From Thermoactinomyces vulgaris (GTDB lineage: Bacteria > Bacillota > Bacilli > Thermoactinomycetales > Thermoactinomycetaceae): a stretch of 64,000 nt of DNA. The position numbers and the translations under genes are program-made. Each line of letters opens with the position of its first letter. Within the stretch, counting starts at the first letter, position 1. Location of the stretch: positions 230,900 to 294,899 of the forward strand of contig NZ_REFP01000007.1 in assembly GCF_003688725.1 (NCBI RefSeq), given 5' to 3'. The notes below the pieces were generated by a model. That model was given only the letters and a program-made list of their open reading frames with translations. It did not search any database and had not been told where the DNA came from. Shown here one piece after another: positions 8,105 to 17,056 of this stretch.

Positions 8105-8138
8105 TGAAAGAAAAAGAGGCTGATTAGACAGCCTCTTT
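8105..8138 (-). terminator. Terminator of the galactonate operon
   Basis: Minus strand: AAAGAGGCTG, 6-base loop, CAGCCTCTTT followed by a T-rich tail. It lies just after the stop of the transporter gene. Confidence 0.8.
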
Positions 8139-8148
8139 AAGAAAGAAC

Positions 8149-9485
8149 TTATAAAGATGAAGCAGAAGAGCTTGCTGGATTCTCCTCATGGACAGCAATC
8201 CGTTCCACTTTTCCAACCAGAAAAATATAAGATAATGCACCGATTAAAGCCATGGTACCAATAAAGATCAGCGCTGGAGCGAAATTGCCATCTTTGATTA
8301 AGAATCCAATGACCAGAGGGACCACAATGGAAGAAAGGTTACCAATAAAGTTGAAAACACCACCGGTTAACCCAATCAGGTTTTTGGGGGCAAGGGAAGA
8401 GACGAGCACCCAGGTGATGGATGCGAGTCCATTTCCAAAGAAAGCGATGGTCATAAAGAAAATGATGAGAGCAGCACTGTTTACAAAGTTGGCTCCTATA
8501 ATGGAAATGGAAAGGAACAGCCCGACAATGATTGGTGTCTTGCGAGCAACCCCCATGGAAATGCCTCGTTTTACCAAATAATCAGACAAGAATCCAGAAA
8601 TCAATACACCTACAAAAGCTGCTAAAAAGGGAATAGAAGCTAAAAAACCAGATTGAATAAAGCCCAGTCCCCGATATTCGACGAGGTATGTGGGAAACCA
8701 AGTCAAGAAGAACCATAAGGTGGAAGTGACTGCAAATTGTCCAAGATAAATCCCCCAAAGCTTGCGATGGGTAAAGACTTCTTTTAAATCACTCCATTGA
8801 AATTTCTTTTTATCTTTGTTGGTTAGGTAATCTTTTGTATCGATTAATCCGCCTCCTTCTTTGATATAGTCCAGTTCGTCCTGGTTAACTTTTCGACTAT
8901 CGGAAGGATTGCGGTAAATCAAATACCAAATGGCAGACCAAATGATCCCGATCAGACCGGTTACAATCAATAATCCTCGCCAACCTAAGAAGTGTTGGAT
9001 CGTCACAAGCAATGGAGTTAAAAATGCCAAACCAACAAATTGACCCGAGGTGTACATTCCAATGGCCGAAGCTCTTTCACGATCCGGAAACCAACTGGTC
9101 ACAATTTTGTTATTGATCGGAAAGGCTGGGGCTTCAAATGCCCCAATTGCAAAACGAAGCCCAAACAAAGAAGCAAACCCTCTGGTAAAGCCTTGAAAAA
9201 GGGTCGCTAAGGACCAAGTAAACAAAGAAAGACTATAGATGATTCGGGGACCAAGTCGGTCTACCAACCATCCACCTGGAATTTGGAGAGCGGCATACGC
9301 CCAACCAAAGGCAGAAAAGATGAGTCCCAATTGGACCGAATTCAATTCAAATCTTGACTGATCGCCGTGGCGGCCACGGAGATATTGCTTCGATCCATAT
9401 AGTTGATGACAACGTTTACAAAAATGAGTGCCAAAATGGCGTAACGTACCCGTGTCGGTTTGTTTCGATTTTTCCGTTGATTCAT
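8149..9485 (-). pseudogene. dgoT: MFS sugar-acid transporter (DgoT/GudP-type), frameshifted
   Basis: The expected N-terminus MNQRKNRNKPTRVRYAI, then YMDRSNISVAATAISQD, is encoded from ATG 9485 after an AAGGAGAAAGGAG site. The reading frame then hits TGA. The rest (FELNSVQLGLIFSAFGWAYA through twelve predicted membrane segments) continues in another frame. One extra T at the TTT run 9349-9351 would restore AISQDFELNSV. The fold and the D-R-S/N motif in the first helix fit the anion:cation symporter family importing galactonate or similar acids by proton symport. It is the last gene of the dgo-like operon, 29 bases from dgoD. The break may be a sequencing error or a real loss of uptake. Confidence 0.8.
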
Positions 9486-9514
9486 GTCTGTTCTTGCTCC
9501 TTTCTCCTTTTGTT

Positions 9515-10663
9515 TTACCATTCGGCAATGCTACCATCTCGATGTCGCCAGACGGGATTGCGCCAGTTGTGTTCGATCTTTGCCATTTTTCTGACGTGTT
9601 CTTCATCAATCTCGATACCAAGTCCGGGATCGTTTGGAATCTGAACATATCCGTCTTTATATGCAAAAACCTGTTTGTTAACAAGGTAATCAAGCAAATC
9701 ACTACCTTGGTTATAATGAATGCCTAAGCTTTGTTCTTGGATAAAGGCGTTATAGCAGGTCGCATCTACATGCAAGCAAGCTGCCAAAGCAATGGGGCCC
9801 AATGGACAGTGGGGGGCAGCGGCTACATCAAATGCTTCAGCCATGGAAATAATTTTTTTGCATTCGGTGATTCCCCCGGCATGAGAAAGGTCTGGTTGGA
9901 TAATGTCTACATAACCATCAATTAAAAGATTTTTAAAATGCCAGCGCGAGAACATTCGCTCACCCGTAGCAATCGGGATATGGGTAGACTGTGCAATTTC
10001 TTTTAATGCTTCATTATTTTCTGGCAATACGGGTTCTTCGATAAACATGGGACGATACGGTTCGAGCTCTTTGGCTAAAATTTTGGCCATCGGCTTATGG
10101 ACGCGACCATGAAAATCAATGCCAATACCGACGGATGGGCCAACAGCTTCTCGAACTGCAGCGATCCTTTCGACGGCTTGGTCAATCTTTTCATAAGAAT
10201 CAATGATTTGCAGTTCCTCAGTACCATTCATTTTGACAGCGGTAAAACCGGATTCGACCGCTTTTTTGGCTGCATCTGCTACATTGGATGGACGATCGCC
10301 ACCAATCCAAGAATAAATACGGATAGAATCCCGGCAAGCGCCACCTAGCAATTGATAAACGGGAATGCCAAAATATTTCCCTTTCAGATCCCACAGGGCT
10401 TGATCAATGCCAGCAATGGCACTCATTAATATTGGTCCCCCTCGGTAAAAACCAGAGCGGTACATAAGGTTCCAATGGTCTTCAATCCGAAGAGGGTCTT
10501 GTCCAATTAAATACTCCATTAGTTCTTTAACGGCAGTTTTGACGGTTTCTGCCCGGCCTTCAATCACTGGTTCTCCCCAACCGATGAGTCCCTCATCGGT
10601 TTCTACTTTTAAAAACAGCCAGCGGGGTGGAACTTGAAACAATTTATAACCTGTTATTTTCAT
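9515..10663 (-). CDS. dgoD: D-galactonate dehydratase
   Basis: 382 residues, the same length as E. coli DgoD, with strong resemblance at the start ([34 protein letters not shown]) and at [24 protein letters not shown]. This is a mandelate-racemase/enolase-superfamily barrel: IDFHGR supplies the first metal ligand region, FIEEPV and ATGERM the next, and [12 protein letters not shown] the acid/base histidine area. It converts D-galactonate to 2-keto-3-deoxygalactonate in the De Ley-Doudoroff pathway. It lies 14 bases downstream of the aldolase gene, clearly in the same operon. Confidence 0.9.
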   Translation of the reverse strand: MKITGYKLFQVPPRWLFLKVETDEGLIGWGEPVIEGRAETVKTAVKELMEYLIGQDPLRIEDHWNLMYRSGFYRGGPILMSAIAGIDQALWDLKGKYFGIPVYQLLGGACRDSIRIYSWIGGDRPSNVADAAKKAVESGFTAVKMNGTEELQIIDSYEKIDQAVERIAAVREAVGPSVGIGIDFHGRVHKPMAKILAKELEPYRPMFIEEPVLPENNEALKEIAQSTHIPIATGERMFSRWHFKNLLIDGYVDIIQPDLSHAGGITECKKIISMAEAFDVAAAPHCPLGPIALAACLHVDATCYNAFIQEQSLGIHYNQGSDLLDYLVNKQVFAYKDGYVQIPNDPGLGIEIDEEHVRKMAKIEHNWRNPVWRHRDGSIAEW

Positions 10664-10677
10664 TAAACTTCGCTCCT

Positions 10678-11313
10678 TTATCTATGAATATGGTTTACAG
10701 CTGAGACAAATTGTTTTGCCTTGGACGTGATCGCTTTTAGTGATTCCTCATTAATTTCCTGTCTGGGATTGACGAGCGAACTCCCGATGCCACAACCGAC
10801 GGCGCCTGCTTCGATAAATTGAGCGATGTTATCTAGATCAATTCCGCCTGTAGGAAGGAGAGGAATCTGAGGAAGGGGACCACGCAGGTCCTTGATATAT
10901 CGAGGTCCCAACGTAGCTGGGAAAACCTTGATAATATCTCCACCATATTCATAAGCCCGAAGGATTTCCGTTGGTGTCAAAGCACCAGGAATGCTAATTA
11001 TCCCATATCGTTTGGTCATTTTAATGGTTTCCTCATCAGTTGTGGGAGATAAAATGAATTTGGCACCAGCCAGGATCGCAGCACGAGCGGTTTCTGCATC
11101 CAAGACCGTACCCGCTCCAATCACAACTTGGTCACCAAAGGTGTCTGTAGCCGCTTCCAAAACAGATAACACTTTGGGGGAGTTCATCGTGATTTCGACG
11201 ACATGAATCCCGCCATCCCTTAGCGCATGGATGATTTGAATCACATCGGAGGGATGAGCCCCGCGGATGATCGCGACAATTTTGTTCTCAACAATGCGAG
11301 CGTAAGTGTTCAC
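10678..11313 (-). CDS. dgoA: 2-dehydro-3-deoxy-6-phosphogalactonate (KDPG/KDPGal) aldolase
   Basis: 211 residues from a GTG start. Class I aldolase of the Eda/DgoA family: KIVAIIRG at the start, [34 protein letters not shown], then [25 protein letters not shown] with the Schiff-base lysine in IKVFPA, and LPTGGIDL. It splits the phosphorylated keto-deoxy sugar acid into pyruvate and glyceraldehyde-3-phosphate. The neighbouring dehydratase favours the galactonate version, but the sequence alone does not separate it from a KDPG aldolase. Confidence 0.88.
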   Translation of the reverse strand: MNTYARIVENKIVAIIRGAHPSDVIQIIHALRDGGIHVVEITMNSPKVLSVLEAATDTFGDQVVIGAGTVLDAETARAAILAGAKFILSPTTDEETIKMTKRYGIISIPGALTPTEILRAYEYGGDIIKVFPATLGPRYIKDLRGPLPQIPLLPTGGIDLDNIAQFIEAGAVGCGIGSSLVNPRQEINEESLKAITSKAKQFVSAVNHIHR

Positions 11314-11334
11314 TCCATCAGCTCCTTCCTTTAT

Positions 11335-12288
11335 TTAGCGTTCAATATCTTCTTGGTCCACGGATTTTAAAAACGCTTCCAATGTTTCGCGATCTGGAAG
11401 CCCTTCGATATCTCCAGGAACAGTAGTCACCATGGCTCCAATGGCGCAACCTCTTTCAACCGACTGGGAAATAGAGAGTCCATCCAACAAGCCTGAGAGC
11501 ACACCCGCTGCGAAACCATCTCCGGCCCCAACGGGATCGATCACTTTTTTCACTGGAAAACTGTGAATAAATCCCGATTGATTGTGAAGGGAATAGTAGG
11601 CGCCTTTTTCTCCACATTTTATGATCACGATTTCATTTCCGAGTTGATGGAAAACATCGGCCATTTCTTTGATATCTGTGGTTTCCGTTAGAAATATTCC
11701 TTCCTGATAACCGGGGAGGACCAGATCTGCCATTTCTGCCATCGATAAAAGCGTTTTTCTTGCTTCCTTCTTACTCCAAAGCTTAAGACGCAAATTAGGA
11801 TCAAAAACAATTTTCACGCCATGTTTTTTTGCCACGTCCATGCTATAGAATATCGCTTTCCGACAGGATTCACTTAATGCAGGTGTGATCCCGGTAAGAT
11901 AGAGGAAACGTGCGCTGGCGATGTAGTCTTCGTCAATTTGCTCATGATGGATGCGGCTAGCTGCTGAATGCTTCCGGTAATAGGTGATACGAACATCTTT
12001 TTCATTTCGAATTTCTTTAAAAAAGATGCCCGTCAAAGCTTGATCATCCACAGTGACACGACTTGTATCGACACCTTCTCCGCGAATTGAATGGAGTAGA
12101 AAGGCGCCAAATTCATCTTTTCCAATCCGACTGATCCAACCCGTCTTGTGCCCTAGCTTGGCTAACCCGATCAATGTATTGGTTTCAGCCCCAGCCATTT
12201 TTAATGAAAAATTTCGGGCGTATCTCATAGGCCCTCGTTGATCGGGAGTAAACAGTGCCATTGTTTCTCCAATACTGACAACATCCAT
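11335..12288 (-). CDS. PfkB-family 2-keto-3-deoxy sugar-acid kinase
   Basis: 317 residues, ATG start. A ribokinase/PfkB fold with MDVVSIGETMALF at the start, the GxxxN substrate region near AGAETNTLIGLAKLG, FDPNLR in the middle and DPVGAGDGFAAGVL, which holds the catalytic Asp and anion hole. It matches KdgK-type kinases and occupies the DgoK position in the operon, phosphorylating 2-keto-3-deoxygalactonate before aldol cleavage. E. coli DgoK belongs to a different kinase family, so this is a functional replacement in the same slot. Confidence 0.85.
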   Translation of the reverse strand: MDVVSIGETMALFTPDQRGPMRYARNFSLKMAGAETNTLIGLAKLGHKTGWISRIGKDEFGAFLLHSIRGEGVDTSRVTVDDQALTGIFFKEIRNEKDVRITYYRKHSAASRIHHEQIDEDYIASARFLYLTGITPALSESCRKAIFYSMDVAKKHGVKIVFDPNLRLKLWSKKEARKTLLSMAEMADLVLPGYQEGIFLTETTDIKEMADVFHQLGNEIVIIKCGEKGAYYSLHNQSGFIHSFPVKKVIDPVGAGDGFAAGVLSGLLDGLSISQSVERGCAIGAMVTTVPGDIEGLPDRETLEAFLKSVDQEDIER

Positions 12289-12302
12289 TCAAAAGCCTCC
12301 AA

Positions 12303-13064
12303 TTATTTGTGAAGTGCATGGGAATATCCAATGTTTTTTGAAATGATCAATGCAGTTTGTGAAAGTTTCTCTATGATTTGTTCTTTACGGTGAAGCATTC
12401 GCTCTCTCGGCCCTGCAACACTGATAGCTGCTTGTATCTTGTGGTCAGCGCCAAAGATAGGGGCAGCCAGGCAGAACAAGCCTTCTTCATTCTCCTCATC
12501 ATCCACGGCGTATCCTTGTTCTGCAAAGGTTTCGAGTTGTGTTTCCAATGTTTCCCTGTCTGTGATCGTCTTGGGTGTGATCGGAGTCAGTTTGATTTCA
12601 TCCAACAATGCTTTTCGATCTGGTTCTGGCAAAAATGCTAAGAAAGTTTTGCCTAAACCCGTGCAATATAAAGGTTTCCGATAACCTGGTTGCGCGGTGG
12701 TACGAATCGAACGATCACTGTCAATTTTGGCAACATAGACCAGTTCTTTCCCAGAGAGGACGGCCATAAAAACCGTTTCTTCCACTTCTTCCATCAATTT
12801 TTTAAGATACAGCCTTCCCTGTGATGAGATATCCAACGAATCCATAGCAACGGTTCCAATTTGGATCAGCTTGGGGCCTAATTGGTAACGTTTGAGCGAA
12901 TCTTGAGTGAGGTACCCTGCCTGAAGAAGAGTACGAACCAAATTGGAAGTGCTACTTTGTGGGATGGTGAGTTTCTCACTAATCTCTTTAATGGTCAGGC
13001 CTTCAGTGTTATTTGCCAGTAGCTCAAAAATGAGTAACACTCGTTCTGCAGATTTAACAGACAT
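12303..13064 (-). CDS. IclR-family transcriptional regulator
   Basis: 253 residues. N-terminal winged helix (1-65): SAERVLLIFELLANNTEGLTIKEIS, with recognition segment IPQSSTSNLVRTLL. C-terminal IclR effector domain (about 75-250): VYVAKIDSDRSIR, YCTGLGKTFLAF, EGLFCLAAPIF and AISVAGPRERM. First gene of the galactonate operon, and the putative operator palindrome sits immediately upstream, so it probably autoregulates the operon and responds to a pathway intermediate. The E. coli counterpart DgoR is a GntR protein, so only the position is conserved. Confidence 0.88.
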   Translation of the reverse strand: MSVKSAERVLLIFELLANNTEGLTIKEISEKLTIPQSSTSNLVRTLLQAGYLTQDSLKRYQLGPKLIQIGTVAMDSLDISSQGRLYLKKLMEEVEETVFMAVLSGKELVYVAKIDSDRSIRTTAQPGYRKPLYCTGLGKTFLAFLPEPDRKALLDEIKLTPITPKTITDRETLETQLETFAEQGYAVDDEENEEGLFCLAAPIFGADHKIQAAISVAGPRERMLHRKEQIIEKLSQTALIISKNIGYSHALHK

Positions 13065-13077
13065 TTTCCACCTCGCT

Positions 13078-13095
13078 AAATCACATATGTGATTT
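13078..13095. promoter_or_regulatory. Perfect palindrome, probable IclR operator
   Basis: AAATCACATATGTGATTT is an 18-base perfect inverted repeat, 14 bases upstream of the regulator start. A second, looser repeat (AATATTCCATATATGATATT) follows about 2 bases further upstream. The position overlaps the likely promoter of the galactonate operon. Confidence 0.6.
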
Positions 13096-13142
13096 AATAT
13101 TCCATATATGATATTTATAATCTGATCTTATCATAAGGCATC

Positions 13143-13177
13143 AAAATAAAAAACCCTGTTTATTCAAAAAACAGGGT
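13143..13177 (-). terminator. Terminator of the HNH gene
   Basis: Minus strand: ACCCTGTTT, loop TTTGAAT, AAACAGGGT and then TTTTTTATTTT. It separates the HNH gene from the galactonate operon promoter. Confidence 0.8.
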
Positions 13178-13240
13178 GTGACAAGATCAAGGTTTTTGTG
13201 GCCTTAGATCAAGAGGGATATTTGCTGTTTTTTCTTATAA

Positions 13241-14047
13241 CTAACAGTTGATGTTTAACCTTTTTTCTTTTTGATGGATCTTTTGGATTAACTTCTCGTT
13301 ATAATCTTTGCCATCGATCCCATTATGTACGCGTCGATGGCAGTTTGGACAAATGGCTGCGACATGTTCGGGATGGTCATATCCACCATCGGATAAGCGT
13401 CTTAAATGATGAACCTCAAGAAAGGGCTCATTCTTTTTATTGATAAAAGGAGCCGGTTGGCCGCATGCTTCGCATTTCCCTTTCGATCTGGCGAGTGCGT
13501 ATTTTTTGACCGCGAGTGTTCTTTTTCGGTAAATCACTTTCCCCTCAGAGATGGTGCTACTTTGTGTTTTTATTTGCTGATCAAGTGCTATCTTTTTTAA
13601 GGTATGAAGGTCGTTGGTTTTGAAATCTTCGGATTCTATCGGGGTTTCATCCCATTGATTGACGAGATCCGAAATTGCGAGGTGAAAAACAATAATCTCA
13701 CGTTGGCCATCGTTTTCAAAATGATGTCCGATGTAAGTTAACTGATTGACAAACGCTACGACTCCTTTTCGAACATACTGGAATAAATAAAGGTCTTTGC
13801 CATTTTCATTATGTTCTCGAATGGCTTTATTACCTTTCGTAAATTGCATCGGACCTTTTTGTCCTTCGCCTGTATAATAAAAAACACCGTCTTCCCAATA
13901 ATCTTTATAGCCGTAGTTTTGTCCAGACTCTCCTGTGAAAAGCATGATAAATGGGTAATTTTTTGGAGTAGAAATGCCTCCATAACGTTGTCCACCATAG
14001 AGTTCGTGAAGTTTTCTGCGCTGGTATTCTTTTCCGATGATAAACAT
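13241..14047 (-). CDS. HNH endonuclease with SRA-like domain (McrA/ScoMcrA type)
   Basis: 268 residues, ATG with AGGAGG site. The N-terminal half (about 5-120) has GGQRYGGISTPKNYPFIMLFTGESG, then YGYKDYWEDG, YYTGEGQKG and GNKAIREH; this is the pattern I associate with SRA/YDG-like domains that recognise modified DNA. The C-terminal HNH domain (about 195-255) has CEACG ... EVHHLRRLSDGG ... CPNCHRRVH: four Zn-binding cysteines and the catalytic His. Likely a type IV restriction enzyme that cuts modified (methylated or phosphorothioated) foreign DNA. Stand-alone gene at the edge of the defence-like island. Confidence 0.82.
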   Translation of the reverse strand: MFIIGKEYQRRKLHELYGGQRYGGISTPKNYPFIMLFTGESGQNYGYKDYWEDGVFYYTGEGQKGPMQFTKGNKAIREHNENGKDLYLFQYVRKGVVAFVNQLTYIGHHFENDGQREIIVFHLAISDLVNQWDETPIESEDFKTNDLHTLKKIALDQQIKTQSSTISEGKVIYRKRTLAVKKYALARSKGKCEACGQPAPFINKKNEPFLEVHHLRRLSDGGYDHPEHVAAICPNCHRRVHNGIDGKDYNEKLIQKIHQKEKRLNINC

Positions 14048-14168
14048 AGATGAGGAAACCTCCTAATATTATCTATAAATATATATTCGGACGAATAAAT
14101 ATTTTTTATTAATTATAAATTAAATTATACAATTCGATTTATTAGAACGAATGATTGCCCAAAAATAA

Positions 14169-14194
14169 AACCCCCGTCTGTACAAGACGGAGGC
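14169..14194. repeat. Hairpin repeat, copy 1
   Basis: CCCCGTCTGTACAAGACGGAGG. It forms a stem with T-rich flank on the minus strand (GGGGGTTTTATTTTT) and is nearly identical to the hairpin at 15491-15513. The two copies flank the kptA-acetyltransferase pair. Confidence 0.6.
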
Positions 14195-14287
14195 TTTCCA
14201 ATATATCTGTCGGGTTCTTTTTTAGGATTGTCCCAGCTCGTAAAATTGTTTATATTCAACTTGTCATTTTTCGTTCAAAGGAGCTTG

Positions 14288-14839
14288 ATGGTTTTGTTAA
14301 AATCAGATGTCCGTCTGAGTAAGTTTCTGAGCAAAGTTTTACGTCATAAGCCGGAGATGATCGGTCTTGAGTTGGATCAAAATGGATGGGTGGATGTGGA
14401 GCAGCTTTTGATGGCATGCCGCAACCATGGGGTTCCGATGGATCGGACGGTGTTGGAGCGGATTGTGGCGACGAATGAGAAGCGGCGTTTTGCTTTTAGT
14501 GAAGACGGACAAAAGATCCGGGCGAATCAAGGGCATTCCATCGTGGTGGATTTAAATCTCAAGCCGGTGCAACCGCCCGAACGGTTGTATCATGGAACGG
14601 CGGAACGTTTTCTTCATTCCATCCGTCAAAAGGGGCTGGTGAAAGGAAAACGGCATCATGTGCATTTGTCCGGGGATCCGGATACAGCCCGTAAGGTGGG
14701 AAGCAGACACGGAAAACCTGTCATTTTGGTTGTTCTGGCAAAGGAGATGCATGAGGAAGGATATGTCTTTTTTCGTTCTGCCAATGGGGTTTGGTTGACA
14801 GATCATGTTCCGGTCCGCTATTTAAAGGAAAGGAAATAA
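14288..14839 (+). CDS. kptA: RNA 2'-phosphotransferase (Tpt1/KptA)
   Basis: 183 residues from ATG 14288, with AAAGGAG just upstream; the open frame extends further 5' but is not conserved-looking. N-terminal winged-helix part: RLSKFLSKVLRHKPEMIGLELDQNGWVDVEQLL. C-terminal ADP-ribosyltransferase-like part: LYHGTAERFLHSIRQKGL and HVHLSGDPDTARKVGSRHG, plus VFFRSANGVWLTDHVP. Arg and His of the R-H-R-R set are visible. The enzyme uses NAD+ to remove a 2'-phosphate from RNA. Bacterial substrates are not settled, although repair of cleaved and ligated tRNA is a known idea. Its place among defence genes fits RNA repair. Confidence 0.92.
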   Translation: MVLLKSDVRLSKFLSKVLRHKPEMIGLELDQNGWVDVEQLLMACRNHGVPMDRTVLERIVATNEKRRFAFSEDGQKIRANQGHSIVVDLNLKPVQPPERLYHGTAERFLHSIRQKGLVKGKRHHVHLSGDPDTARKVGSRHGKPVILVVLAKEMHEEGYVFFRSANGVWLTDHVPVRYLKERK

Positions 14840-14866
14840 ACGATTTGCGGTCATTGTTTTCAGCAT

Positions 14867-15427
14867 TTAGTTATTCAATGATTTCTCCTGCCACGTTTCC
14901 TGCGTGATGGCATAGATGTGATGGTCTTCCCAGACACCGTTGATTTGTAAATAGTATTTGGAGAGACCGACATAAAGAAAGCCCACTTTTTCGACCACCC
15001 GGATGGAAGCGGTGTTTCGAGGCATGATCGCGGCTTCAACGCGATGTAAACCGGCTTGGTTGAAAGCGAAGTCCAAAGCCAAAGTGACGGCTTCTGTTGT
15101 ATATCCTTTTCTTTGCATCGAATGATCCATCAAATAACCGATGGTGGCATTTTGAAAAGCTGCGCGAACAATATGGCTCAGATTGACTTGGCCGATCAAT
15201 TGATCCGTGGAGGCCAGGAAAATACCGAAACTGTATCCCGAGTCGTTTTCCCACTTCCGAAGGTTTTTTTCGATTTTTTCTTTTTGCCCTTCCAACGTGT
15301 AATAAGCGTCGGGCCGGATGGGTTCAAACGGCTGGAAATATTTCAGATTGCGGGTTCTCAATTCATACAACGCTTCGGCATCGGAAAGTTCTAACTTTCT
15401 GATATAAATTCGATTGGTTGAAAGCAT
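14867..15427 (-). CDS. GNAT N-acetyltransferase, RimJ/RimL type
   Basis: 186 residues from ATG 15427 after GGAGC. The pattern is typical of ribosomal-protein or spermidine-type GNAT enzymes: RIYIRKLELSDAEALYELR, a middle IGQVNLSHIVR and IGYLMDHSMQRKGYTTEAV with the acetyl-CoA loop (QRKGYT), HRVEAAIMPRNTASIRVVEKVGF near the C-terminus. It transfers acetyl from acetyl-CoA to an amine, probably a protein N-terminus; the substrate cannot be read from sequence. It faces kptA tail to tail. Confidence 0.85.
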   Translation of the reverse strand: MLSTNRIYIRKLELSDAEALYELRTRNLKYFQPFEPIRPDAYYTLEGQKEKIEKNLRKWENDSGYSFGIFLASTDQLIGQVNLSHIVRAAFQNATIGYLMDHSMQRKGYTTEAVTLALDFAFNQAGLHRVEAAIMPRNTASIRVVEKVGFLYVGLSKYYLQINGVWEDHHIYAITQETWQEKSLNN

Positions 15428-15488
15428 AATTTTTGCTCCTTTATGAAAAAATAATGAATTAACAAATTGTTTCTTTATTTTAGTGCAA

Positions 15489-15513
15489 AACCTCCGTCTG
15501 AACAAGACGGAGG
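15489..15513. repeat. Hairpin repeat, copy 2 (probable minus-strand terminator)
   Basis: CCTCCGTCTGAACAAGACGGAGG. It lies just after the stop of the minus-strand gene 15522-17048, and on that strand is followed by TTTTGC, so it can act as a terminator. Nearly identical to copy 1 at 14171. Confidence 0.6.
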
Positions 15514-15521
15514 TCTGTTAT

Positions 15522-17048
15522 TTAACGCAGATGGTTTGCAAACTGCTTTTTCGTCGAGATTTCCATTTCTCCATCCTTTTTATCTGCATCTTCTTCCTCT
15601 TCATCTCTAAAGTCATCATCCACACGCATTTTTGCACGAATGGTTGCAAGATCCGAGGCAATATTCAGTTGGCTTCGGTTCAGGTTGAAAATGACTTGTT
15701 CCATTTTTTCTTTGGGAATTTGCTTTTGCAATTCAGATTCAATGGTTTGGATCAACCGGTTCATGACGGTGTTGAAAAAGGAGCGGATGGTTTGATCACT
15801 GTGGGTTCGGTGATCGTACCATTTGGTGAAACCATAAGCCCCCGCCAAATCTTCCATGGTTTTTTGCTTGAAGCTGCGCCCTTTATAAGCAATATATTGG
15901 AGCAGTTGGTAAGCTAAGGACAATTCGTCTTTTTTGCTTAATGTGGTGTTAAATAATCGGGTTTTGTGGAACGCGGCTGTTTCAATTAACTCTTCGATGT
16001 CAAAGGAACGACTGGAAGTGCAGTGCTTTTGGATTATTTTTTGAATGGACGCAGAGGATTGGATGACGTTGAACAGTTCTTTTGCATCGTTTTGCCAGTG
16101 TTTTTTGGAGGTGGAAAGCAATTTGGAGGCAGTTTCGACGAATTGTTCATAAGTTTTTTCCACTGCTTCATTCGGAGAGGTTCTGGCTTTTGGATAGATA
16201 GTGCAGGATTGACATTCGGACTGAATGGGGCATTGCGCACAGCGAAAGGGCAAAGGTTTTGAGTTTTTGTGCAGGCCGCCTTCCACTTGATGAACAATCT
16301 CATTGACTCCACTTAATAAAGTGTTCATTTTTTTCGTCAGCTTTTTTTCTTTTTTCCAAAGAATTGTTTTGGTTTCGTTTTGATATTTAATTTGGCCGAT
16401 GATGTGATCTGTGAAAAAATGTGAATGGAAGATTTTCATTTGGGCGGCCAATTCAATGAGATCACTTTTTTTGCTGTACCGGAGATAGCCGGGGATTTTA
16501 TCATTGGAACGATCCAAGTGGATATAAAATTTGTTTCCTTCATAAGTCACCTCCAGTTTGGTACCAAGGGGAGGTTTTGATGAAAAATCATAGAGAACCA
16601 ATGAAGGGTTGATTTTTAATTCTTTCAAAAGCAGCCGGTATGGATCCAATTGTTTCTCCAGGATGCGGACCGTCCACTGTTTCCAGTTCTTATGGAGCCA
16701 CCAGAGCACCCCGATTACTAATCCGGTCAGAAAGATATATAACACATACGATTTGAGGACCAACATAGCCAGGAGTAAGGAACCTAGGAAAATGATTGGC
16801 TCATTTGGTCTTTTCTTTTTGGTGTGACGTTTACGCTTTTTCGTCTTTGCTCTTTTCTTGGCGTAAAAGAGGTCCTTTTTTAGCTTTTGATAATGCTCAT
16901 AACGCTTTTTTCGTTTTTCATATCGCCTTCGTTGAGCAGATATATCAATATTCCATTGATATTCATTATCCGTCTTTCGTTTGAACCAGTATTCCGGACA
17001 ATACAAATAATCCTTTAATTCTTTGGTATTGATTTTCTCCATGTTCAT
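15522..17048 (-). CDS. Membrane protein with Cas4-like cysteine motifs, unknown function
   Basis: 508 residues from ATG 17048 (GTG 17051 is in frame before it). In order: YLYCPEYW near the N-terminus; a very basic Lys/Arg stretch (about 35-80); two hydrophobic segments (about 84-120); a region with IPGYLRYSKKSDLIELAAQM and GQIKYQ; a cysteine cluster CAQCPIQSECQSC; a helical part; then the motif NRSQLNIASDLATIRA and an acidic tail. One N-terminal Cys plus a later Cys cluster, with an LIELAAQ-then-G-x-I-x-Y region between, resembles Cas4 nucleases, but the expected E-x-K is not visible, so it may be inactive. It forms a pair with 17057-17428, 9 bases upstream. The Cas4 link is my inference. Confidence 0.6.
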   Translation of the reverse strand: MNMEKINTKELKDYLYCPEYWFKRKTDNEYQWNIDISAQRRRYEKRKKRYEHYQKLKKDLFYAKKRAKTKKRKRHTKKKRPNEPIIFLGSLLLAMLVLKSYVLYIFLTGLVIGVLWWLHKNWKQWTVRILEKQLDPYRLLLKELKINPSLVLYDFSSKPPLGTKLEVTYEGNKFYIHLDRSNDKIPGYLRYSKKSDLIELAAQMKIFHSHFFTDHIIGQIKYQNETKTILWKKEKKLTKKMNTLLSGVNEIVHQVEGGLHKNSKPLPFRCAQCPIQSECQSCTIYPKARTSPNEAVEKTYEQFVETASKLLSTSKKHWQNDAKELFNVIQSSASIQKIIQKHCTSSRSFDIEELIETAAFHKTRLFNTTLSKKDELSLAYQLLQYIAYKGRSFKQKTMEDLAGAYGFTKWYDHRTHSDQTIRSFFNTVMNRLIQTIESELQKQIPKEKMEQVIFNLNRSQLNIASDLATIRAKMRVDDDFRDEEEEDADKKDGEMEISTKKQFANHLR

Positions 17049-17056
17049 CACTCTTT

